DNA of 7,481 nucleotides from Clostridia bacterium (GCA_017481065.1 JAFUPT010000165.1:1-7481), one strand, 5' to 3'; positions 1-6,029 are shown, numbered from the stretch's first letter. Notes: generated from the sequence alone by a model not told the origin. Translations and numbers: made by a program.

Positions 1-62
1 TCCTCTTTTATCCACTGATTCAATACTACCAGAATTTTTCCCTGCCTGCAAGGCCGCAAACG

Positions 63-330
63 TCAAAAATTCTTTTTAAATTTATATCTTCTGTATGCCT
101 GCCTGACCGACCGGACCATGTCATTCCAGAAAAACAGCAGCACGTTTGCCAGGGAAACCAGCAGGGCAATCCTTCCAGGCATGCTGCTCCGAACGAACAT
201 GAGCGCGAGACCCGCCGCTTCCGGCAGCGCAAGATACTTCATCTTCACAGGCAGGATATAAAGCTCACGCGCCTCCTGCTCCGGATACAGCAGCCGCAGC
301 CAAGCAGCATAAAAAACGGAAGCAGAAGTG
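63..330 (-). pseudogene. Rhomboid-like membrane protein, C-terminal remnant
   Basis: Reading the minus strand, about 88 codons end at a TGA at 65-63 and encode a membrane-protein tail. It has a short hydrophobic stretch, then the motif ILPVKMKYLAL, two further hydrophobic segments (GLALMFV and RIALLVSLANVLLFFW) and a basic tail ending KFKKNF. A 'Y-P-x(n)-ILPVKxKWLA' segment followed by two helices is typical of the C-terminal half of rhomboid-like proteins in Clostridia. The family assignment is from memory of that pattern. The frame stays open upstream, but there the translation stops looking like protein and runs through the terminator at 391-444 and antisense to the DUF308 gene. No ATG, GTG or TTG start with a ribosome site lies near the beginning of the homologous part. 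I therefore call it a 5'-truncated remnant. It lies downstream of the operon terminator and is probably not translated. Confidence 0.55.
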
Positions 331-390
331 AACGCGCCCCTGCGGCGATTTTGCCGGGCACGAAAAACTGCCTCCGCTTCAGCCCATACA

Positions 391-444
391 AAAAAACAGC
401 CCCTTGCATCCGGAACCGGCGTCCGGAGCAGGGAGCTGTTTTCT
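391..444 (-). terminator. Rho-independent terminator of the GH79/DUF308 operon
   Basis: On the minus strand, 29 bases past the DUF308 stop, a long hairpin forms. GCTG and GGG (438-431) pair with CCC and CAGC (403-397), GCA (430-428) pairs with TGC, and the two TCCGGA copies (427-422 and 414-409) close a 7-nt loop. A run of T residues follows (A residues at 391-396 on the plus strand). The stem is long, GC-rich and broken only by single bulges. It marks the 3' end of the leftward operon and separates it from the rhomboid-like remnant. Confidence 0.85.
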
Positions 445-472
445 TTCCGGCCAGGCGGGAATCGCTTCTGCG

Positions 473-1009
473 TCAGGCCTTCTTCATGTTCATTACGAAG
501 GATACGATATCGGCAAGCGCCTCCACAATCAGCGAAATGCCGGTGAATACCCAGAGATATGTCGCAACGGAGAAGGGATTCAGGAAGATGATCAGCGCGC
601 AGACGATGGAAATCAGCGCAGCAATCGCAACGATATACCACTTCGCATTTCCAAGGCGGCGCTGGTCAACGGCGGTCTGGATCTTCTCTACGCCCAGCAG
701 CAGCAGAATAACCGCATAGATGATGCCCAGGAAGGGAACCGCAGACATCAGCCACTGGTAGCGGAATGCACAGAACGCGCCGATGAGCAGGGCAATCAGG
801 CCGGTGGAGAGCCGCTTCTGCTGGGCCGCCGCCTGAGCCGGAGTGCGGAAGTAGGCGACGACATCTATGATGCCCTTCACCATCATGGCGACGCCCGCGC
901 AGATGATGATGCCCGAAGTGAAGCCCACGGGCTTGATCAGCAGCAGGATGCCCACCAGCAGTTCCGCGATGCAGAGTACGATGGAATTGATCTTCTTATC
1001 CGATTTCAT
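473..1009 (-). CDS. DUF308 / HdeD-like six-helix membrane protein
   Basis: This 178-residue protein is almost entirely made of six hydrophobic helices, at about residues 8-26, 31-51, 68-84, 88-108, 124-142 and 148-172. Short basic or polar loops separate them (RTPAQAAAQQKR after helix 2, QRRLGNAK after helix 4). The length, the paired-helix repeat pattern and the short charged ends (MKSDKK at the start, NMKKA at the end) match the DUF308/HdeD family. HdeD of Escherichia coli is linked to acid resistance, but most Gram-positive members have no known function. The start ATG follows an AGAGG sequence about 10 bases upstream. The gene begins 34 bases after the stop of the GH79 gene, with no promoter or terminator visible between them, so it is very likely the last gene of the same operon. 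Its protein should be in the cytoplasmic membrane. The specific role is not known. Confidence 0.85.
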   Translation of the reverse strand: MKSDKKINSIVLCIAELLVGILLLIKPVGFTSGIIICAGVAMMVKGIIDVVAYFRTPAQAAAQQKRLSTGLIALLIGAFCAFRYQWLMSAVPFLGIIYAVILLLLGVEKIQTAVDQRRLGNAKWYIVAIAALISIVCALIIFLNPFSVATYLWVFTGISLIVEALADIVSFVMNMKKA

Positions 1010-1043
1010 GTTCGTTTCCCTCTTTCTTTTGATTTTGATTCGC

Positions 1044-2573
1044 TTACATCACCAGGAAAGTGCAGCTGCCGGGCGCAAGCTCCGCAATGCCCGCTTCCTG
1101 CCGGACGGGATCAAGGGGCGGAATGCCCGCCAGGCCGGAGAGCGCCAGGTCCTTGCCGTTCAGCTGCATAACGCCGGAGCGCATCGCTTCCGCGCTCAGG
1201 GTGTAGCGGTCCGCCGCCCTCGGCAGTTTTACCCTGCTTGCATTCTCCAGCGAATTGTTGATGATCAGGTAGGCAACGCCCTCCTTGCCGTCCTTTCGGG
1301 AATGGCAGTATACATGCGCGCCTTCGATACCGGGATTTTCGCATGCATACACCGTGCTTCCCATCAGCCGGTTCCACAGCAGCACCGCGAAATAATTCGG
1401 GCGCGGCGCAAAGCTGCCGTGCTGCAAAAAGCCGTAATCCGAGGAAGCCAGCGTATTGTGGAAGATCACGCCGTCCGTGATGGCCGCGAAGCTGCCCAAT
1501 TCGTTCAGCGTACGCAGCACATCCAAGTAAGTGGACGCCCAGCTGTTTCCCCCGCCGCCCGCGTCGCCGGATTCCGTCACCCACATCTGTCCGCCGGGCA
1601 CATGCTTGTCCCGCAGCTGCGCATAGGTCCTCGCATTCTCAGGCGCGACCGCTAGGTAGGCGTCGGTATGGGCCTCCCCGCCGTCCCAGTGCCCCTCCAG
1701 CATCATCGAAGCCAGGCGCTCTGAAATGCCGTTGTAGTAGTGGTAGCTGAATACATCCATCGGCACCTTCGTGCCACTAAGCAGTTCATCCGTGCTGCAC
1801 ATCCGCATCATGCTGCCGATGCCCGCGCCCGCGCTCTTGGCGTCCAGCCTGCCGATTTCTGCATCCCCCAGGGAGCAGGGACCAACCAGCAGACAATCCG
1901 GGTAATTCTCCCGCAGCCAGGAGAAGAAGATATCCTGGTCCCGGGCATAATCTGCGGCAGTGTATCCCTTCGGCGCGCCGGACATTTCCAGCATGTTCGG
2001 TTCGTTCATAAACTCCGCAGCATCAATATCCACGCCGTAGGCACGGCTGAAACCAAACAGCTTCTTCGCCTGCGCCAGGTCCAGCGGTCCTCCGCCGGGA
2101 TGATCCCCCGCGCAGTTGCTGATGGAAACCAGCAGCTTGCCGTCCACCGCCTTCACAAAGTCCAGCACGCCGATCCACTGCTCCTTTGTGAGCACGCTCT
2201 GGTAGCCCTCCGGCGCCTTTCCCCCGGTTTCGCCATCGAAATCATAGTAGGTCTTCGTGGCCCAGGAGCCCGAGACCCGAATCCATGCCGGGCCAAGCTC
2301 TTTTGCCAGCGCCCTCAGCTTTTCATCATACAGGTTGATGGGCGGATAATACTGCATCAGCCCTGCCGCAGCGGTGAAATCCGTGAGCTCGCCGGAAAAC
2401 AGGAATTCCTCCGTGCCGGCAATTTGGCCGGGCGTATATGCCTTCCAGAAGGTACCGCCCGTCACCTCCGTCATCTCAATGTTATAGGACATCAGCCGTT
2501 CATCCACCCGGCGAACCGGCCGGATATTCCCAGCAAGTTCCAGATACACGCCCTTTTCCTTCCGTTCCGTCAT
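1044..2573 (-). CDS. GH79-like (heparanase / beta-glucuronidase type) glycoside hydrolase
   Basis: This 509-residue protein is probably a retaining glycosidase of clan GH-A. The likely acid/base is Glu191 in FMNEPN and the likely nucleophile is Glu334 in MWVTESGDAGGG. The region after the nucleophile (DYGFLQHGSFAPRPNYFAV, residues 379-397, then LLWNRLMGSTV) has the order seen in heparanases, where a 'P.P.Y..S.L...L.G..V' segment follows the GET nucleophile motif. The C-terminal beta-domain contains QLNGKDL, then IPPL and a final APGSCTFLV, also like heparanase. Family GH79 cleaves beta-glucuronides, including glycosaminoglycan and plant-derived chains; the actual substrate cannot be read from the sequence. 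No signal peptide or anchor is visible, so the enzyme should be cytoplasmic and act on imported oligosaccharides or glucuronides. Its ATG overlaps the stop of the upstream AI-2E gene as ATGA, and an AAAGGAG lies 10 bases before it. GH39 or GH51 would be the alternative families. Confidence 0.8.
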   Translation of the reverse strand: MTERKEKGVYLELAGNIRPVRRVDERLMSYNIEMTEVTGGTFWKAYTPGQIAGTEEFLFSGELTDFTAAAGLMQYYPPINLYDEKLRALAKELGPAWIRVSGSWATKTYYDFDGETGGKAPEGYQSVLTKEQWIGVLDFVKAVDGKLLVSISNCAGDHPGGGPLDLAQAKKLFGFSRAYGVDIDAAEFMNEPNMLEMSGAPKGYTAADYARDQDIFFSWLRENYPDCLLVGPCSLGDAEIGRLDAKSAGAGIGSMMRMCSTDELLSGTKVPMDVFSYHYYNGISERLASMMLEGHWDGGEAHTDAYLAVAPENARTYAQLRDKHVPGGQMWVTESGDAGGGGNSWASTYLDVLRTLNELGSFAAITDGVIFHNTLASSDYGFLQHGSFAPRPNYFAVLLWNRLMGSTVYACENPGIEGAHVYCHSRKDGKEGVAYLIINNSLENASRVKLPRAADRYTLSAEAMRSGVMQLNGKDLALSGLAGIPPLDPVRQEAGIAELAPGSCTFLVM

Positions 2574-3052
2574 TCCAAGCCCGCTCCTTTCTCCGATCCA
2601 TTCCTTACATCCTCACGCAGAAGCCTGTATGCTGCGGCTGCCAGCGGCACGCCCAGGAGCATACCCAGTATGCCCATGATGCCCCCGCCCACCGTTACGG
2701 CGGCCAGCACCCAGATCGCAGGCAGACCCAGGGAGGAACCGACCACCCTGGGATAGATCAGGTTTCCCTCCAGCTGCTGCAGCACCACGATAAAAATCAA
2801 AAATATGATGGCCTTGACCGGCGACACGGTAAGAATCATGAACGCCCCTTTGCTTTTCGCAAAGAACCGCTTTTCGTAGAAGCTCATCAGTATGTTCACC
2901 ATGTAGGCGATCACACAGCCAAGCAGCAGCGGAGCCGCCGCGCTGAACAGGGTCGCGAGCAATGCCGCAGCATTCTTCCAGTAATGGATGCACAAATACA
3001 GCATGAAGGCGCTGACCGTTATCTTAAAACAGGTTCTCCATTCGATTTTCAT
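2570..3052 (-). CDS. AI-2E family transporter, internally deleted (160 aa)
   Basis: AI-2E (PerM-type) membrane proteins are usually 350-400 residues. Here residues 1-67 match the family N-terminus: a basic start MKIEWR, a helix at about 10-22, and a second helix AAPLLLGCVIAYMVNILM with the typical 'P.L.G..IAY..N' pattern. From residue 69 on (GAFMILTVSP) the protein matches the family C-terminus, with LEGNLIYPRVVG at 94-105 and the glycine-rich VGGGIMGILGMLLGVPLAA. About 200 residues between them, including most core helices, are missing, yet the frame is intact across the join near 2846-2856. The start ATG has a GGGGGT six bases upstream. It is the first gene of the operon, and its end carries the ribosome site of the GH79 gene. 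It may no longer transport anything and could survive as a translated leader for the glycosidase. A misassembly or a recent deletion is possible. Confidence 0.8.
   Translation of the reverse strand: MKIEWRTCFKITVSAFMLYLCIHYWKNAAALLATLFSAAAPLLLGCVIAYMVNILMSFYEKRFFAKSKGAFMILTVSPVKAIIFLIFIVVLQQLEGNLIYPRVVGSSLGLPAIWVLAAVTVGGGIMGILGMLLGVPLAAAAYRLLREDVRNGSEKGAGLE
2584..2590 (-). promoter_or_regulatory. Ribosome binding site of the GH79 gene, inside the upstream gene
   Basis: AAAGGAG reads on the minus strand within the last codons of the AI-2E gene, with 10 bases to the GH79 ATG. Together with the ATGA stop/start overlap at 2573-2570 this indicates translational coupling and fixes the GH79 start. 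Confidence 0.75.
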
Positions 3053-3086
3053 GCAATACCCCCGGGCATTGTTTCATTTGTTCTTC

Positions 3087-3115
3087 TTGACAAATTTCCT
3101 GTACAATGTTAGTAT
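3087..3115 (+). promoter_or_regulatory. Probable promoter of the TetR gene
   Basis: A perfect TTGACA (3087-3092) is followed after 17 bases by TAGTAT (3110-3115). Transcription would start near 3122 and give a leader of about 108 bases before the TetR ATG. Both 16-bp operator-like sites lie in that leader, the first beginning about 5 bases past the start. Confidence 0.65.
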
Positions 3116-3140
3116 ATAGCAACACCTGTCGCAGTTGCAA
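3111..3140 (-). promoter_or_regulatory. Probable promoter of the AI-2E-GH79-DUF308 operon
   Basis: On the minus strand, TTGCAA (3140-3135) and TATACT (3116-3111) are spaced 18 bases apart, matching the -35 and -10 consensus at 4 and 5 of 6 positions. A start near 3104 would give a leader of about 50 bases. The -35 lies inside operator 1, and the -10 shares its bases with the -10 of the rightward promoter. TATATA (3118-3113) with 16-base spacing is an alternative -10. Confidence 0.5.
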
Positions 3141-3142
3141 CA
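3127..3142. promoter_or_regulatory. Operator 1, near-palindromic site probably bound by the TetR regulator
   Basis: TGTCGCAGTTGCAACA equals its own reverse complement except at transition pairs, giving TGTYGCARYTGCRACA. The same element recurs in inverted orientation 33 bases further on. It covers the -35 of the leftward promoter and lies just downstream of the rightward start. This is where a TetR-type dimer could block both directions. Confidence 0.65.
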
Positions 3143-3159
3143 ATCAGCTTCATAAAAAT

Positions 3160-3175
3160 TGCTGCAACTGCGACA
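3160..3175. promoter_or_regulatory. Operator 2, inverted copy of operator 1
   Basis: TGCTGCAACTGCGACA differs from the reverse complement of operator 1 at a single position. The shared 13 bases (3127-3139 and 3163-3175) form a perfect inverted repeat with a 23-base gap. Centre-to-centre spacing of the two 16-bp sites is 33 bp, about three helical turns, which puts two bound dimers on the same DNA face. An RNA hairpin of the same bases in the TetR leader is an alternative role. Confidence 0.6.
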
Positions 3176-3229
3176 CATCGCCATCATCTGTTTCATGATT
3201 ACATAATTTTTATTCGGAGGAAATGCAGG

Positions 3230-3778
3230 ATGAAGGATAACCAACGGGTTGCATTGACAAAGCACCTCCTTCGGGAAGGGCTTCTGCGCCTGATGAATAC
3301 AAAGCCCCTTGACAAGATCAACGTGAGCGAGCTGTGCAACGAATCCGGCATCAATCGCGCCACGTTTTACCGGCATTATGAATTGCCGCGGGATGTTTTG
3401 CGCGATATCGAGCAGGAATTGATTGAAGATCTTCATATCAGGGATTTGAATGCACGCAGCATGCAGGAAATTGAGCGCTTCTCTGAAAACCTGCTGACCC
3501 GCCTGTATGAGCGGGCCGATATACTGAAGATACTCATCCGCAACCGCTCGGATGAGGAATTTTCCAATGTCATCAATGAACTCTATGTGGTTATGTACCG
3601 CACGATACACAGCATGCAGGGCGGCAATGACCTGGATGAGGACAGCGCAAAGCTGCTTTCCGCTTACACCGTGGGCGGCGTCTATTTTCTCCTGCGCCAA
3701 TGGCTGATTTCCGGAATCAACAAATCGCCCAAGGAAGTTTCCAAGCTGATTTTCCGCTTCCTCATCAAAAACCCGTAA
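3230..3778 (+). CDS. TetR/AcrR-family transcriptional regulator (DhaS-like)
   Basis: This 182-residue protein has a TetR DNA-binding head at residues 8-55: a first helix (RVALTKHLLREGLLRLM), then the helix-turn-helix INVSELCNESGINRATFYRHY with the diagnostic ATFYRHY recognition end. The rest is a helical ligand and dimer domain. It ends with the pattern YTVGGVYFLLRQWLISG followed by SPKEVSKLIFRF (about 145-177), typical of the DhaS-like subgroup common in Clostridia and Lactobacillales. GGAGG sits nine bases before the ATG. The gene diverges from the GH79 operon, and two near-palindromes plus the promoters of both units lie between them. I infer that it represses, or less likely activates, its own transcription and the glycosidase operon. 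The ligand is unknown; a sugar or glucuronide linked to GH79 action would be sensible. A BrkB remnant follows after 42 bases. Confidence 0.9.
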   Translation: MKDNQRVALTKHLLREGLLRLMNTKPLDKINVSELCNESGINRATFYRHYELPRDVLRDIEQELIEDLHIRDLNARSMQEIERFSENLLTRLYERADILKILIRNRSDEEFSNVINELYVVMYRTIHSMQGGNDLDEDSAKLLSAYTVGGVYFLLRQWLISGINKSPKEVSKLIFRFLIKNP

Positions 3779-3820
3779 CCATGGCAAAGCGCAGGCATTT
3801 CCCCGGAAGGATATGGTGTT

Positions 3821-4135
3821 ATGAAACAAGCGTCCATAAATGCAAAAAAGGATTCAAAATTAAAACAGACAGTTCGTTTGCTGTTTTCCAGCTATTTTGA
3901 ACACAGCGTCGGCCGGAATGCGGCGGCATTGGCCTATTACCTGCTGTTCGCGCTGTTTCCGCTGCTGATTTTTATCAGCAACCTGCTGGGCCTGCTGCAT
4001 CTGGACGTAGCCTCCATCACGCTGCAACTGCTGCCGATCCTGCCGGGCAACATTGTAGAGCTGCTGGGCAGCTACCTGGATTATGTTTCCCGGAACTCAA
4101 ACCCCGTTCTCCTCTCCTTCTCGCTGGTCGCTTGA
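3821..4135 (+). pseudogene. YihY/BrkB-family membrane protein, truncated after about 100 residues
   Basis: The first 104 codons match the N-terminus of YihY/BrkB proteins. There is a basic start, then SVGRNAAALAYYLLFALFPLLIFISNLLGLL with the conserved 'AAALAYY.LFALFPLLI' signature forming the first membrane helix, then a loop with SYLDYVSRNSN. Full members are about 270-300 residues with six helices. Here the family pattern stops at LLSFSLV (about 4129) and a TGA follows two codons later. Nothing downstream in any plus-strand frame resembles the missing five helices; the esterase 3' end begins 81 bases later. GGAAGG lies 10 bases before the ATG, and the gene is 42 bases behind the TetR gene, so it was probably cotranscribed. 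I judge it a 3'-deleted gene. A short one-helix product could still be made. Confidence 0.75.
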
Positions 4136-4143
4136 TTGCTGGT

Positions 4144-4164
4144 AAAAAAACGGCCTGCCGCTTT
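4144..4164 (-). terminator. Weak candidate terminator of the esterase gene
   Basis: About 50 bases beyond the esterase stop, the minus strand reads AAAGCGGCAGGCCG followed by seven T residues. CGGC and GCCG can pair, with the flanking A residues opposite the T run. The loop would be only two to four bases, so the hairpin is marginal. Confidence 0.35.
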
Positions 4165-4186
4165 CCAAATCACTGCATTTGCGTTC

Positions 4187-4203
4187 TCATGCTTCGCGCA
4201 TGA
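4187..4203. repeat. Small inverted repeat
   Basis: TCATGC and GCATGA (6 bp, perfect) flank a five-base loop TTCGC in the short gap between the BrkB remnant and the esterase. No T run follows on either strand, so it is not a terminator by itself. It may be chance. Confidence 0.35.
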
Positions 4204-4216
4204 AGGCTCTGCCATT

Positions 4217-5530
4217 TTATCGAGTTTCTTTTATATCAAATATTTCCGTATAACAGCCGTTCTCTGCGGTGCAGCACGGCCAGCCGGGATCGCCGGTGTG
4301 CATGAATGCCGCCCATGCATCCAGCATGCGCCGGGACAGTTCATAGTCCTGCGGCGTAAAATCGCGCCAGCACCTGTCCAGCGTGCCGAACATGTACCAA
4401 AGCTCCGAAGCATGAAATGCGCCCCAGCTGTCGCCCGGCAGATCGCGCCTGAAATAATATGTATAGACGGGGTTTCCCCTGCCTGCCTCCAATTGCGCAA
4501 ATGCAAGCGAGCATTGGTGCATCCTGTTCCTGTTCAGGCTTTTGCTGCCGCCGAATCCTATGGCGATATCATTTTTTGTGCAGCCAATGATATAGGGTAT
4601 GGCGTGTTCCCGTCCCTGCTCAAAGGCCGTGTCCGAATCCGTATCATGCTTCCAGCATCCGATTGTCGGGCCAAAGTTGAAAATCGTATGCGTTCTCAGG
4701 CATGCATGCACGATCAGGGGTATGTTCAGCCGGTTCACCTCCATGGCAGGCATGGTTTCCATATCCCGCAGCGAAATCCGCCTTTCCTTGAGAAGCGACA
4801 CATATGCTTTTTGCAGGTCCTGCTTATACAATTTGAACAGCAGCGGCGAGCGGTATGCGCCGGAGCTCTGCATGATCGCGCCCTGTATTTTTCCGCGCAG
4901 CTCGGGCTGGAGAATCAGCGTGTTGACGCCGATCGAGCCTGCGGACTGTCCAAACACAGTAATCCTGTTGGGATCGCCGCCGAATGCGGCAATATTCTCA
5001 TAGACCCAGTTGAACGCTGCGATCTGATCCATCATACCGTAATTCCCGGAATTGCCGTCCCGTTCATCCAGCCCGGGATGGGTGAAGAAGCCCAGCACGC
5101 CCAGCCGGTAATTGAAGGTAACCAGGATGATACCGCGGCGGACATACTCCGCGCCGTCGAATTCGCATTCCGAGCCATAGCCGCTCATGTAGGAACCGCC
5201 GTGGATCCACAGGGCGACCGGGCAATCCTTCGCTTGCTTCGGCGTCCATATGTTCAGGCGCAGGCAATCCTCCCCCTGCTCCGCCGCAAATTCAGGATAA
5301 TTGAAGAATTCGCGATTGTAGCTCTTTTTTCTGCTGCCGGGTTCAGAAGTGCTCTGCGGACACTTAGGAGCAAACCGATCCGCCCTGAATATGCCCTGCC
5401 ATGGCCCCGGCGCTGCCGGGGGCTGGAATCTGCCCGCTTCCGCATAGGGTATGCCTTTGAACAGGTAATAATCCTCCCTCTCCACAGCTTCCAGCATTCC
5501 CTGCGCGATAGCAACCGTTTTCTTCGTCAT
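4217..5530 (-). CDS. Type-B carboxylesterase (alpha/beta hydrolase), slightly shortened
   Basis: This 437-residue protein is a carboxylesterase of the cholinesterase/PnbA type. Visible motifs are GIPYAEA near the N-terminus, EDCLRLNIW (87-95), the oxyanion HGG (110-112), and the signature GGDPNRITVFGQSAGS with nucleophile Ser196. His373 in FHASELWYMFG is the likely catalytic histidine. The acid usually sits in a 'T-x-N-E-G' turn; here the sequence is TKND, so Asp321 is the candidate and the usual Glu is absent. Family members are about 480-520 residues. The segment after the acid to VYTYYF is only about 30 residues, half the usual length. The common 'PPVG' after GIPYA is missing, and the DPN-G-LP-WP end is shortened to DPGWP. 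GGGAGAGG lies six bases before the ATG. No signal peptide is visible, so the protein should be cytoplasmic. It hydrolyses carboxylic esters; the substrate is unknown. Activity is doubtful. Confidence 0.85.
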   Translation of the reverse strand: MTKKTVAIAQGMLEAVEREDYYLFKGIPYAEAGRFQPPAAPGPWQGIFRADRFAPKCPQSTSEPGSRKKSYNREFFNYPEFAAEQGEDCLRLNIWTPKQAKDCPVALWIHGGSYMSGYGSECEFDGAEYVRRGIILVTFNYRLGVLGFFTHPGLDERDGNSGNYGMMDQIAAFNWVYENIAAFGGDPNRITVFGQSAGSIGVNTLILQPELRGKIQGAIMQSSGAYRSPLLFKLYKQDLQKAYVSLLKERRISLRDMETMPAMEVNRLNIPLIVHACLRTHTIFNFGPTIGCWKHDTDSDTAFEQGREHAIPYIIGCTKNDIAIGFGGSKSLNRNRMHQCSLAFAQLEAGRGNPVYTYYFRRDLPGDSWGAFHASELWYMFGTLDRCWRDFTPQDYELSRRMLDAWAAFMHTGDPGWPCCTAENGCYTEIFDIKETR

Positions 5531-5596
5531 AATCCGCCTCTCCCATGCTTTCGCAAATCCTATGGAACAATTCTAACCCATCTATGCAAACACAGT

Positions 5597-5755
5597 ATGA
5601 ACTTTTTGCTGTACATGCATAACCTTCAGGGCCATATTGTGGCAATCGTTGACGCTGCTGAAAATGCTGTAGTAGAATATAGGTACGATGCGTGGGGAAA
5701 GCCGATCTATGAAGCGGATAGCCTGTTTAATAATCTTAGATATGAGAAATGCTAG
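5597..5755 (+). pseudogene. Rhs / YD-repeat protein fragment
   Basis: Reading the plus strand, YMHNLQGHIVAIVDAA, then VVEYRYDAWGKPI, is the classic end of the Rhs core repeat ('Y.hNLQGDIvaivd..G.vv..Y.YDAWG'). Only about 40 residues fit; the frame then leaves the family pattern (LFNNLRYEKC) and stops at 5753-5755. Full Rhs or YD-repeat proteins are 1000 or more residues, with the hyperconserved core followed by a variable toxin tip. An in-frame ATG at 5597 exists but has no good ribosome site, and the frame is open far upstream only as antisense of the esterase. I call it a remnant, perhaps a displaced orphan tip of an Rhs locus, with no toxin domain left. Confidence 0.7.
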
Positions 5756-5825
5756 TCCATCCAATGATGATATGTATAATAATCATAGTAAGCCAAGGAC
5801 ACTTTAATAACATATTATAAAATGC

Positions 5826-5859
5826 AAGAAGCAGTGATAATTACATCGCTGCTTCTTTT
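5826..5859 (+). terminator. Rho-independent terminator after the Rhs fragment
   Basis: AAGAAGCAGTGAT pairs with ATCGCTGCTTCTT (13 bp with one G-T pair) around a six-base loop, followed by further T residues. It lies 70 bases past the end of the Rhs fragment and would terminate plus-strand transcription. A-rich flanks could let it work weakly on the minus strand too. Confidence 0.75.
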
Positions 5860-5879
5860 CATTTACAAAAAGGGGGGCA

Positions 5880-6029
5880 ATGGCAATTTAGGGTTGAGCC
5901 GTAATGCTTGTGGACTATGCAAAGGAATGGCTCGAAGTCTATATGAAGCCGCATCTCGCATCTACAACCGATTCCTGCTGGTTGGTCACTCCCCGTGCAA
6001 GCGGGGAATTTTTGATTTTTGGGAACTAA
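5880..6029 (+). pseudogene. Tyrosine recombinase (integrase) N-terminal remnant
   Basis: From an ATG at 5880, preceded by AAAGGGGGG, the frame reads MAI, stop, G, stop, AVMLVDYAKEWLEVY, then MKPHLASTT, and continues to a TAA at 6027-6029. The segment DYAKEWLEVYMKPHLASTT resembles the start of the SAM-like core-binding domain of phage-type integrases ('YA.EWLE.Y.KP.L..ST'). After STT the similarity ends, where a terminator-like hairpin follows. Two in-frame stops and the loss of the catalytic domain make it a pseudogene. The identification rests on about 20 residues and is tentative. From the internal ATG at 5904 a 41-residue peptide would be possible. Confidence 0.4.
5990..6020 (+). terminator. 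Terminator-like hairpin within the integrase remnant
   Basis: TCCCCG pairs with CGGGGA around the loop TGCAAG, followed by ATTTTTGATTTTT. This is a compact GC stem with a T-rich tail on the plus strand, 10-20 bases past the point where integrase similarity ends. Confidence 0.65.

Noticed and set aside
404..2756. Several long plus-strand frames opposite the DUF308 and GH79 genes
   Set aside because: They mirror the GC-rich codon pattern of the minus-strand genes, show no family motifs and lack ribosome sites.
3074..3829. 251-codon minus-strand frame opposite the TetR gene
   Set aside because: It is a shadow of the TetR gene and crosses the control region; no motifs or start signals.
5540..5600. 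Promoter for the esterase (TTGCAT or TAGAAT elements)
   Set aside because: No pair with acceptable spacing and match could be found.
4136..5755. Long plus-strand open frame of 539 codons
   Set aside because: It is antisense to the esterase and has no protein-like composition except its last 40 codons, which are the Rhs fragment.
5983..6010. Similarity of GTCACTCCCCGTGC to a type I-C CRISPR repeat
   Set aside because: Only one copy exists, the rest of the repeat does not match, and the sequence forms a hairpin with a T-rich tail, so a terminator explains it better.
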